The notes beneath the pieces were generated by a model. The model saw nothing but the letters and a program-made list of their open reading frames with translations. It made no database searches and had not been told where the DNA came from. DNA of 22,460 nt from Poronia punctata (lineage: Eukaryota; Ascomycota; Sordariomycetes; Xylariales; Xylariaceae): the NCBI GenBank assembly GCA_022579005.1, contig MU401848.1, positions 1 to 22,460 on the forward strand. Reading direction: 5' to 3'. Shown in pieces: positions 9,801-19,740 of this stretch. Positions within the stretch are counted from its first letter, which is position 1. Every line of letters starts with the position of its first letter. A program made the translations under genes and the position numbers.

Positions 9801-11846
9801 TGCTAGGCCGAGACGGACAAAGTTTATAAAGGAGACGACGAAACCCAGCAGCGCGATGCATCCCATGACGGAAATATATCGAAACGAGTCCCGATAGAAC
9901 TTGAAGCCCGATGGCTTCGGAAACATCATCGATCGCACCAAGGAACCCTTGGTGGTATTAAATCCCGTCCTTACCACCATGGCCAGCGCTACAGCCTCGT
10001 CGTCGATGTTCTCTTGCGGTCGTCTGGCGCGGACGATCTTGGTCCCGCAGAAGAGGAAGTGGCGGGCTGATTCCGGTGACATTGTCGAGGCGGCAAGGTC
10101 CATGGTCTGAAGAGTCTCGTCTGTCACGGGGATTTTAGAGACCGGCACCGACTCCCCCGTAAGCATACTCTCGTTCACGATACAATCCCCGCTCAGTAAG
10201 ATGCTGTCGCCAGGGAACTGAGTGAGGCTAGGGTCGCTAATTTCATATACGTCCCCGGGAACGAGCTCACTTGATGAGACATGGGCCCCTTCAGGTGTCG
10301 AGCAGTTAGAAAAACTGGATACCAACTAGCACTGGGACAGTGGAAGCGAGAAACTTACAAAACCCATTGCGGAGGACGCGGACGTCGCATTCGAACCGAG
10401 AAATGTCCCGGAGTCGCCTCATCGTCTGCCTCGTTTTAGCAGTTGTGACTAGGTCGAGGAGTTCGTAGTTTACTTACAGCACGCGTTTCTACAAGAGTGG
10501 CTATGATACTTCCTGCCGACATGGCAAAAATACAAACGGCGTAGTAGTAATACTGGTCTAACGACCACAAGATCAAGCTTGCGATTTGGAAGACATAGAA
10601 GGGGTGGAACACCTGATCAAGCGCACATTTTAGTTCAGCTCCAGTTGCCGACACGTGTAGCCGCTACCGTGTCTGAGCGGATGGATGGACGTACCTCGTC
10701 TACAAGTAGTTGCGCGATAGACTTTTGCTCGATGTCTATCAGATTGGTGCCGAAAACCCGTTCTCGTTGGTCTTTCTCGTCTCCGTCGATGCCAGCCCGC
10801 AGTGCGCGAACTCTCGTCCAAGAAGGGTCTTTCCAACCATTGCAAACGACAAAGCGGTCTTTGAGGGGATGGAAGAAGAAGCGAACGTAACGATAATCAA
10901 GCGTTTGCAGCTCGCGGAGGATAGGATCCGCGTCGTCTTCTAGCAATTGTGCGAATATTTTCTCGGGGGCCCCAAATACAGTACTAAGGGGGCGGTCGTA
11001 TGGTTGACGCTTGACATCCAAGATGGCCATCTCGCCCCATTGGTTCTGTATGGAGGTATGTTAGCACGTTGTATATCCCGTCTTCTTCGAAAGTACGTCA
11101 GTCACTGACTTCAAGAACAACCCATCGGCATTCGCCTAGCGGACATGGTTCTCCAACCAATTTAACCTGCCATCTAGGCAGCCAACGCAGAAGTAGGTAT
11201 GTGAGGCCCAAGGTTGACAGACACAGAAGAATGTAGGTCAGGTAGCCGATTTTACTGGTACGGAAACCCGCTATGACAATGGTCAGGTCTTCATTAACTA
11301 TGTGAAGTTTCTGGCTGACCCGCCCGTGTGCTCGGCTGCTCATGTCGGTTTTAGTGCTGTCGGTTCGAAGGAGTCGAGCGTTGACCGAGATTCTCGACAA
11401 GGTGGACGACCTCCTCCTACGCTGGTCATAGTCGTCCATTCCCCCGTTCTCCAAGACATGGCCATTCATTATCGAGGATGCATCGTCCCTCAGGTCGAAG
11501 GGGATATCGTCAATGTCAAATGATACGGCACCATCCTCGGCAAATTGCTCTTCAGCTTCCCCTTCGTTTTCCTCTTCGTTGTAATATGCAAAGCTCGTAG
11601 TAGAATCGGCGCGCCGGCGACGGTGGGAAAATGCGGAAACGCTCGTGGGCAGACTCTCGGCCATGGGGCCGGAGAATAACTGTGGAAGATTGATGTCAGC
11701 AGCGCGCTTAACGAATACAAAAGAAGACCACACACCTCTTCATGGGCCATCTCAACGTCGTCGAATACGCTCGTACTGCTTGGATTAGCATTGAGCACGT
11801 ACATCCCGTTGCGCCCCCCGGGCGCAACATTCTCGTTATCGCCCAT
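6844..11846 (-). CDS. YPK9: P5B-type ATPase, Ypk9/ATP13A2 family
   Basis: P5B ATPases are vacuolar/lysosomal transporters; ATP13A2 exports polyamines from the lysosome, and yeast Ypk9 protects against metal stress. Fourteen exons (11846-11736, 11679-11110, 11045-10695, 10612-10478, 10425-10359, 10288-9201, 9112-8959, 8870-8455, 8365-8231, 8137-7781, 7707-7662, 7599-7449, 7372-7224, 7127-6844) give 1337 residues. After a charged, serine-rich cytosolic N-terminus comes the P5 hydrophobic hairpin (about 181-203, ending LLLRWLPRW). TGES lies at 455-458 (actuator domain), and PPALP at 591-595 is the P5B signature (P5A Spf1 has PPELP). DKTGT has the phosphorylated Asp at about 634, KGAPE is at 811-815 and GDGAND at about 1043-1048. 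C-terminal membrane segments include the family block [20 protein letters not shown]. Introns are 52-96 bp. All catalytic motifs are intact, so it should be active. The start is the first in-frame ATG; a short upstream frame lies at 11873-11887. Confidence 0.95.
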
Positions 11847-11872
11847 AGTGTAAGGTCGGTTTGTTACGAGTA

Positions 11873-11887
11873 CTACACCCACTGCAT
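11873..11887 (-). promoter_or_regulatory. Four-codon upstream ORF before the P5B ATPase
   Basis: On the minus strand ATG CAG TGG GTG TAG (M-Q-W-V-stop) lies 26 nt before the main ATG and out of frame with it. If the mRNA leader includes it, scanning ribosomes would meet it first. The transcription start is unknown. Confidence 0.4.
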
Positions 11888-14320
11888 CACACTCAATTTA
11901 CGTGCATGGAAAGGGATGAAGGAGAGTGGCGCATCAAGCGAGACACACAGGTCTCTAGAGATGGTCGACGGCTTTACCGAATCGCAATTATTTTGGAGTC
12001 CCAAATGTTATCGATGTCTTCGAGTCAGGTCCTGTAAAATGGGTTGAATATAATCACGCTAAGTGCGGACGGTACCTGGACGCGACCAGTCTTGGGGACC
12101 TCTGACCTCATCGTTTACCAACTGACATGGTTACCATTGTCCATCCCTTAATACTTGTGGATATTCAAGCACCCGTTCTGGTATAAAAAATCCAAGCAAG
12201 CAAGGATAATAATGTGATATGAAGGGCAGACAGTTAGTAAATTGGTATACTTCCTACACTTACCTACCTGCCTGTTGGATTGCAATGTTCCTACCATACG
12301 TTCATCTACAAGTAAGGATGGAAAGGGTACTTGGTAAATCTCCCTAGTACCTGCTGCGTGGGGTACAGCCGATAAGTGAGACTTCCAAGCCAATTCTTGG
12401 CTGTAAATGTACAAGTAATATCAACGCCAGGAGTGCCAGATCTCATAAGCCATAAGAGGTTGCTATAAAGTCCCTACTCGTACGTGATGTGTATGTGGAG
12501 GAATGGCATTGTAAATGAGCATAGGACTGCAATGATCAAAAACAAGCCGTCTTAACAAATATTTATTACAAGTATTCTTTCCAAATGTGCCCCGCGAATA
12601 AATAATTTTTTTACCACGGTTCCTCCCAGATGAGAAGAAGAAGGCCTTACCTAAGGTACATATACATATGCCCGAGCTATAGTGGCTTGCCACTACAGCA
12701 GCAGGACCCTGACGAAGACATCGTCAACAATGCTAACGATGCTAACCCAACTAATCCCAAAATAATTTGTACTAGACAGCACTCTCAAAACCACATTAGA
12801 TGTACATTTCCAGGCGTTTATGAAAGTCTATACACGTATATCTACCAACTGGTAGTGGCTACGGGTACAGCGCCTACTTTTACATCATACCTTCGGGTTT
12901 TCTTCTCTTCTTCTAAGGGCACCCAGGTCGCTTTCCATCTTGGCAAAGTCACAGTTATTAGGTACTTGCTTTTTACTGAGACGTTAGGAAGGCAGGTCCC
13001 CAACCCTTAACCACCTGCTCCCCTCATAGGATATACTTCCTATAGTTGCATACACAGTTACATATATGCTTCAACCAAGACAGAACGTATGCACCCTACA
13101 GGTTGCATCCAGGACGCTCAAATTTTATCGTGTGCGCAAGTATGAGGTTGTACCGTAAGTGGTCTAGACTACTTATGATGACTCAAACTCAAAGAGATGG
13201 GATTCTTCGCGTTTCCTGATATGGTAAGTCGGGCTGGATGAGACCTAACCTCAGATACTAGGCAAGTACTCAGTATCTTCAAAAAGCTTTGGGCCTTTCC
13301 TTCTTTTAGAGATATTTAGGATTACCCGTATGAATCCCGTTGAACAACCTCTTTGCTATACTGCACTGACTTATCCTACCTGCTTGCCGTTTTACAGGAC
13401 GGAGAGCGGTTGCATGCACGTTGGCAAACCTTGTGATATATCATTGCCTAAGCTCTATAGGATTGCTAGGCAATGGCCGCATCTGCATGCGTGTAAGTCT
13501 GTGAATGGTGGCTTTTCAATGTCGGGCTCTTGCACATACAACAAGTTACAAAATTTTCTACCAGACCTTATGCTGTAGATAGGATTTTAAACTCTCTTGA
13601 CAATAAATGTGAGGCAATCTTCAACAAATGCTTGTCTTATATGGACAGCCAGCCATGGAAAAGTTCTGAGTAGCGAAATGTATGTGCTTGATACTTCCGT
13701 GGGGTTCCCCACCCACGTGCTGCCACCGATTCACCGATCCGGACTTTAGCATCCCCATTCACCACCCACGTAGCACTTGCATGCATTTTTGTTGAGTACT
13801 TCCTACAGGGCGGGATGGAATTGGCCATGGCCCATTTACTTGCTATGTTCTTATAGGACCAAGTAGGTGCTGTAGAAGTGCCAAAGTAGTAGTTCAATGG
13901 TCCCAGGAACAACAGTACAGCTGTACTCAGGGTTTTAATATGACCCTCCCACGAAACTTGCATCAATATTAATTCAAGCTTTAGTTTAAATTGATATAGT
14001 TGTTTTCCTTCTTCTCTTGTTTCTAGAAGGTACACTGCATATTCCCCTCATTCAACAATCCTCGACAATACTACAAACTGATCCTGATACTTTTAAGGTA
14101 CCCCAGTGGAATACCCACAGGGCTCTTTGCAAGTTTTAATACGACTTTGTATAGCCCACGCCAGAGTTTCAGGGTACTGCAGTCCAGTGCAGCAGCAGTA
14201 AACCTTTAGCAGATCCAGACCCAAACCAGACCCGCCAGCTTTCGACTGCCTACCACTCCACTACGCTCACTAATAACAACAAGGGCGATAGAGACCGTAC
14301 CTACCGTATCAGAATCCACC

Positions 14321-14400
14321 ATCCCTGTCTTTTTCTCCGCCACTTTTTTTCTTTGCCATCTTCCTCTGACTTTCATACATCCCTTCGTCTCGATATCTCT
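14321..14400 (+). promoter_or_regulatory. Pyrimidine-rich core promoter tract of NAP1
   Basis: A CT-rich stretch ends about 20 bp before the NAP1 start codon. Such tracts upstream of the start are typical of well-expressed genes in filamentous fungi. The start itself sits in a good context, TCACAATGG. Confidence 0.5.
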
Positions 14401-14421
14401 GTGTGATCAAGAGCACTCACA

Positions 14422-15896
14422 ATGGCCGAGCCCATCAAGAACCGCCGACCCGAGGTCACTGCGCCGTATGTCAATACCCTTAACCGCCGTCGTGCGCATG
14501 TAAATGAGCGGTGTCACTGACGCCAAATCTTGATATCTAGTACCCCGCAGAACACACCAGCCAGCAACGCACCCATCTCCTCCCATGCCCAACAACCTGG
14601 TGTTTCCAGCATCAAAGAGGGTGAGTTCTTCTCCATCTTGTGCACTGCTCGAGAGACGAAACTGACCCATATTCCATTGTCTGCAGAGGATTTCGACCGC
14701 GCTGCTGCTGCGTCTATCTTTGCCCGCAATCCGCAATTGGTGCAAATGATCCAAGGCCGCCTTGGTTCTCTCGTTGGCCGGTCTTCTGGTTATATCGAGT
14801 CCCTCCCTGCTTTAGTTCGCCGACGTGTGGCCGGTTTAAAGGGCATCCAGAAGGATCATTCAAAACTCGAGGCCGAGTTTCAAGAAGAGGTCCTTCAGCT
14901 TGAAAAGAAATACTTTGCTAAATTCACCCCACTTTACGAGAAGCGAGCTCAGATCGTCAATGGGGCCACGGAACCTACTGAAGATGAGGTCAAGGCTGGC
15001 GAAGAAGATGATGAGGCGGAGGGTGACGACCAAGCCGAGAAGCCCGAAAAGTCAACAGAGACTGGCGAGGGTGTAAAGGGTATCCCAGAATTCTGGCTGT
15101 CCGCAATGAAGAACCAGATCTCTCTTGCAGACATGATTACAGAGCGTGACGAGGGCGCCCTTCGCTCTCTAGTTGACATCCGAATGCAATATCTCGACAA
15201 GCCCGGTTTCCGCCTCATCTTCGAGTTTGCCGACAACGACTACTTCACCAATAAGACCATTACCAAGACGTATTTCTACCAGAACGAGAGCGGTTATGGC
15301 GGTGATTTCATCTACGATCATGCCGAGGGTGACAAGATCAACTGGAAGGACGGCCAAGACTTGACTGTTCGCATCGAGAGCAAGAAGCAGAGGAATAAGA
15401 GTACGTGAAGCAAACTTATGTGGTCCATATGGATATCCGCTAACATTCTAACTCTCCACCAGATACCAAGCAGACTCGCATCGTGAAGAAGACGGTGCCA
15501 ACCGAGTCGTTTTTCAACTTCTTCTCCCCTCCTAAGCCCCCAACCGAGGAAGACGAGGATGATGATGCCACTTCCGACATCGAAGAGCGCCTAGAGCTTG
15601 ATTATCAGCTTGGCGAAGATATCAAGGAGAAACTGATCCCGCGTGCCATTGATTGGTTCACGGGCGAGGCTTTGGCCTTCGAAGAAGTTGATGACCTCGA
15701 CGATGATGGCTTTGAAGATGATCTAGATGACGAGGACGATGACCTCAGTGAGGATCGCGATGACGACGAGGAGGAGTCGGATGACGACGTAAGTCACTGT
15801 AGACTTCTATTTCGTTTATCACGGACTAACCGCTCTTTTATCTAGGACGATGGCGCGAAGCCAAGGCAAGAAACGCAAGAGTGCAAACAGAGTTAG
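14422..15896 (+). CDS. NAP1: Nucleosome assembly protein 1 (NAP1 family histone chaperone)
   Basis: Nap1 binds H2A-H2B, shuttles it between cytoplasm and nucleus, and helps assemble nucleosomes. Five exons (14422-14465, 14541-14620, 14687-15400, 15463-15788, 15846-15896) join to 404 residues, the normal fungal size. The NAP domain begins after a short polar N-terminus with [20 protein letters not shown] and a long helix ([20 protein letters not shown]). It continues through [29 protein letters not shown] and [13 protein letters not shown] strongly acidic tail (about residues 345-388) gives the histone-binding charge, and the protein ends ECKQS, resembling fungal Nap1. Introns are 75, 66, 62 and 57 bp. 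Intron 2 (14621-14686) is a multiple of three without a stop, so its retention would insert 22 residues; splicing at GTGAGT...CTGCAG is preferred because E-E-D-F-D-R-A follows cleanly. Confidence 0.95.
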
Positions 15897-17199
15897 GCAC
15901 CAGGTGTATTACCAGGACTCTTCTTTCAGTTCAGACTTAATCTACCAGGCAGGGAGGCCAACCTACCCTTTCCCGTGCCTACTGGTAAATCCTACGGAGC
16001 GTCAGCACGCTTGATCGATTCTTTCATGTGCCGCACAGATCGAGATGGTCTACACACCCCTTCTCGTCCGAAAATAGACTTTAGTGTTTCCATCAGGTTT
16101 TGGGCTTCTTATAGCCTTACCCTGTATTGACGGTGTTTAATCTGCGAGTTTTTACTCTGGCCACGGTTAGTGCTGGGATTGCAAACTGGGGAAACGGTTA
16201 CATACGATTGGCGGATGGGTTACGCGAATGTGGCATGAATAATCTGCAGGTTGTTGGACGGCATACAGCAGCAACGAAGAAACGGCTTACCTGGCCGCAA
16301 CAGAGCCACTCCCCAGCCTAAAAAAATGAAAAAGAGGAAAAAATTAAAGGAAGTTAATGGAATCCTTGTATGCCTGCCTATTTGCACTGCCTGTGAGCTA
16401 TGGCTACTTCTCCTACTTGTTAGTGAGAAAAGCTACTGTCTATCTACGTGTATCCAGCTTCCGCTATAAGGGGCCATTGTAATATAGATTACCTAACAAA
16501 ATCGTACCATCAGAGTCACGACGACACAGTAGCTTCTCGGGCCGATGGGGGTGCAGTCTATGTGGTCAGAGTAGCAAGCCATGCCAACTGATTGCCCGGT
16601 GCATTGTAAGCAGTCCACCAAAGACGGTACATAGGTTAACATGTTGTTGCTACAGATAGATATCTGGTAGGATAGGGTGCTTCGCCTTGCATTTTGCGGC
16701 GCGAAACATGATCGCACAACGAAGTTGGGTACTTAATTACGAGACGGTTTCAAAGAGGCGATATTCGGCGTCGTTGGGGATTACTGGAGCCCGCAGTCAC
16801 CGACATCTTTTTGTTGGACCCCACAAACTGCATAACCTGTTACCTGCCATAGTACTGTACTGAAAAGTTTGACACTCTAGTAGTGTAGCCGACCTGTAGC
16901 AGCTCTGTAAGGGTAGCCCGTTACCAAGAAATTATTCCACCGGGCGGAAAATGAGAATCCGAGATGGACCAATTGCAGTTTTTAGGGGACGACATAGATC
17001 CATAGAGCACCTCAGCAAAGTAGAATATACAGTAGGTAAGAACCTTGACAAACTCACCACGTCGAACAGGGCATAGGATCTGAAAATGTAACTTCAAGAG
17101 CTAGGTTATGTTGCTAAAGCTGCTGCTGTAAACGGGTGAAACAAAACCATGCAAAACCGGACATGTGGAGGATGGAAGGAAGGAAAGAATGCTGCAGTA

Positions 17200-17206
17200 T
17201 GACTCA
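17200..17206. promoter_or_regulatory. TGACTCA site, candidate Gcn4/CPC1 binding element
   Basis: TGACTCA is the core site bound by the bZIP regulator of general amino-acid control (Gcn4 in yeast, CPC1/CpcA in filamentous fungi). It lies 266 bp before an amino-acid biosynthesis gene, where control by this regulator would make sense. The same word occurs elsewhere in the window by chance (for example 13179-13185), so position and gene function are the only support. Confidence 0.45.
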
Positions 17207-17385
17207 ACCTACACTAGAATAGGGGACTAAGTAGGGAGATAATTGAGTTAACCTAGTAGGTTACGTGAGACCCATCATAGCTTGTCCTATATCGCCTACA
17301 AGTCTAAAGTCGCAGGATAATACCTACATGTAATAAGAAGGACTTCCCGTCTTTGCTCAGGACCCTTATATTCATGAAATAAGCC

Positions 17386-17424
17386 AACCTTCTCTCATAC
17401 TTTTCTCTCCCTTTCTTCACTTTG
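17386..17424 (+). promoter_or_regulatory. Pyrimidine-rich core promoter tract of SER3
   Basis: A CT-dominated stretch lies 48-86 bp before the start codon, with a TTATA-like word about 20 bp further upstream. This resembles the initiator region of expressed filamentous-fungal genes. Confidence 0.5.
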
Positions 17425-17471
17425 CAATTGATTGCAACTAATTTCAAGTTACCTCCTGATATCTAAACGTC

Positions 17472-19414
17472 ATGGCGCACGCACAAGATATTCTAAGAAT
17501 CCCCGGGCGCGAGCAAGTGCAAAACTTCAGCGTCTCAACGTCACCCACAGCCACTTTCCATTCCCCGCCATCCAGCTTTGGCGGGGCATTGGCTCGACGA
17601 GGATTACCAAAACAGCTCAAACCATTCAATACCCAAGACATCAAGATCCTCCTTCTTGAGAATGTTAACCAGAGCGGAAAGGACATATTGACCGGCCAGG
17701 GATACCAGGTCGAGGCGTTGAAGACATCTTTACCTGAAGATCAACTAATCGAGAAGATTCGGTGAGTGGCTGCCTTCCTCTCAGCTACGGTCGTCGCTGG
17801 CCGCTGATTGCCGCCGATGCCGCCGCCCACCTTTTTTTTTCACTCTCTCCACATGGCACATATATAGTCTCCGACTAGACATCCACGGGTCTCGGCCCGC
17901 TAACACGGGCTCAGTGATGTACATGTCATTGGCATTCGATCCAAGACGAGACTGAACGACAAAGTTCTGAAAGAAGCAAAGAACCTGCTGGTGATAGGCT
18001 GCTTCTGCATAGGAACAAATCAGGTTGATCTAGAATATGCTGCCCAGCATGGCATTGCCGTTTTCAACTCCCCATTTGCCAACTCTCGCAGTGTGGCCGA
18101 GCTTGTCATTGGCGAGATCATCGCACTGGCGCGCCAGCTTGGAGACCGTTCCAATGAGATGCATCAGGGCACATGGAATAAAGTCAGCAACAAATGCTGG
18201 GAGATCCGTGGCAAGACACTAGGTCCGTCTCCTTACCTTATTCCGGCCGTCAAGTTTGTTTCTTGCTGACAAATTTCTCCCTCGACGGCCAGGCATCGTG
18301 GGCTACGGACACATTGGCTCTCAGCTGTCTGTCTTAGCTGAGGCTATGGGTATGAGCGTCATCTACTACGATGTCGTGAGCTTGATGGCTTTAGGTACCG
18401 CGCGCCAAGTGCCGACCCTTAAGGCTCTCCTAAGCCAGGCAGACTTTGTCACGCTGCACGTCCCTGAGCTTCCGGAAACTAAGAATATGATTTCGGCCAC
18501 TCAACTGGCGCAGATGAAGGATGGGTCTTACCTCATCAACGCCAGCCGCGGAACAGTGGTCGACATACCTGCTTTGATCAACGCCATGCGAAGCGGAAAG
18601 ATCGCAGGTGCTGCTCTCGATGTTTACCCGGTAGAGCCCAGAGCCAATGGCGACTATTTCAACAACAGCCTAAACGGATGGGACGAAGAACTTCGCAGTG
18701 TCAAGAACATCATCCTTACTCCCCACATCGGTGGTAGCACGGAAGAAGCACAACGAGCTATTGGAATCGAAGGTATTTCACATAATCCTTGAAGTCCGAC
18801 TGTGATCATGTCTGCTAACCACAGGCCTGTTGTAGTTGGTGATGCCCTTGTCCGCTACATCAACCAGGGTGTCACAATAGGCAGTGTCAACATGCCCGAA
18901 GTCAACCTTCGGTCAATGACCACAGAAGAAAAGGACTACGCTAGAGTGAGTGGCTAGCCTAGCTAGTTTAGGATCAAAGCAAAATATATGCTAACAGCGC
19001 TTATAGGTTATCTTCATTCATCGAAACGTCCCTGGTGTCCTTCGCCGAGGTGAGACACGAGATGACTAATTTGCATTTTTTTCACCGTCGAAAAGCTACT
19101 AACTCGTATGATAGTGAACGAGATCCTCGGTGGCCACAACGTGGATAAACAGATCAGTGATAGTAGAGGCGACGTAAGTGTTTCTTTTATGCACTTTGAG
19201 ATATATAGACTAATTCTCCCCCCTTAGTGTGCGTACTTGATGGCAGACGTGAGCAACGTCCAGAATAGTGATCTCAGGGAGATCCTCGATAACCTCGAAG
19301 GCCTTAGCTGTAAGATCCACATCCCCATATCATAAAGTCGTGGGTCCCCCGTAGGCTGCTTGGTTGACTGACTCGTACGGCACAGCTCGTATTCTGACGC
19401 GCATTCTGTACTAA
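17472..19414 (+). CDS. SER3: D-3-phosphoglycerate dehydrogenase (SER3/SER33)
   Basis: This NAD-dependent enzyme oxidises 3-phosphoglycerate to 3-phosphohydroxypyruvate, the first step of the phosphorylated serine pathway, in the cytosol. Eight exons (17472-17761, 17915-18222, 18293-18772, 18836-18945, 19007-19049, 19115-19173, 19228-19309, 19386-19414) join to 466 residues; the yeast enzymes have 469. The substrate-binding domain begins at KILLLENV. The nucleotide site is GYGHIG (203-208) with acidic D226. The family catalytic triad is R285 (NASRG), E314 (PVEP) and H344 (TPHIGG). The C-terminal ACT domain, the serine-feedback module, runs from about residue 397 (VIFIHRNVPGVLRR) to the end, ILTRILY. 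Introns are 54-153 bp with clear branch sites. In intron 3 the nearer CACAG acceptor would bring in a stop, so the TGTAG at 18835 is used. The protein looks intact. The gene lies about 330 bp from AT-rich, RIP-like DNA. Confidence 0.95.
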
Positions 19415-19740
19415 ACGCCCCGAAACACCCTAGACAAGAAGGTGGGCTTTACCGGGGAAGTGGATAACCGGCGTTTGTGTGAAAGCATTCAGTAATTCAA
19501 CTTATCGTGACCCGAACATTTGCGACACAAGGCGTTGCAGACCTGGGACAGAAAACGTACTTTGTATGGTTAGGAAGCGGGAAAAGGTTCAACATGAGAA
19601 AAGGTGTACCGGATTGGGAAAAACGACGATATCTTTAGTTGTCTCGGATTTAGGTAGAATATTACAACAATAAAAATGCCGTTAAGGCTTCTCATCTCTT
19701 CGTCATCTCTTGCGTACTATAGTTTATTAGGTTATGGTTG
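19415..19740. other. SER3 3' flank and transition to AT-rich DNA
   Basis: This stretch has ordinary composition and holds the presumed SER3 3' UTR. A 64-codon open frame at 19479-19673 resembles nothing known. Base composition drops sharply around 19680-19760. Confidence 0.55.
19669..19674 (+). terminator. Possible distal poly(A) signal of SER3
   Basis: AATAAA occurs 255 nt after the SER3 stop, just before the AT-rich block. It fits a 3' UTR of usual fungal length, but the motif is common in AT-rich DNA. Confidence 0.3.

Larger units (their letters stand above)
11847..14421. other. Long intergenic region (2.6 kb), no gene recognised
   Basis: This gap holds the promoters of the divergent ATPase and NAP1 genes. 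The longest open frames are 132 codons on the minus strand (13637-14035) and 126 codons on the plus strand (12630-13010). Neither shows a recognisable domain, nor could I extend either with convincing splice sites. Short TACCTA/TAGGTA-like words recur around 12260-12660, a common feature of such intergenic DNA. I found no tRNA or snRNA. Confidence 0.55.
15897..17471. other. Intergenic region between NAP1 and SER3, no gene recognised
   Basis: This 1.6-kb stretch has only short, unrelated open frames (up to 74 codons). It should include the NAP1 3' UTR and the promoter of the downstream serine-synthesis gene. I see no tRNA, repeat array or coding similarity. Its most informative elements are a TGACTCA site at 17200-17206 and the pyrimidine tract near 17386-17424. 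Confidence 0.55.

Noticed and set aside
11846..11882. In-frame N-terminal extension of the P5B ATPase by 12 codons
   Set aside because: The codon at 11882 is GTG, not ATG; the first in-frame ATG is at 11846.
13174..13222. Possible C/D box snoRNA (ATGATGA followed by CTGA about 40 nt later)
   Set aside because: The box spacing is too short, there is no terminal stem, and no C'/D' boxes were found.
13637..14035. 132-codon minus-strand open frame as a gene
   Set aside because: No domain, no coding-like composition and no splice-linked neighbours; kept only as part of the intergenic note.
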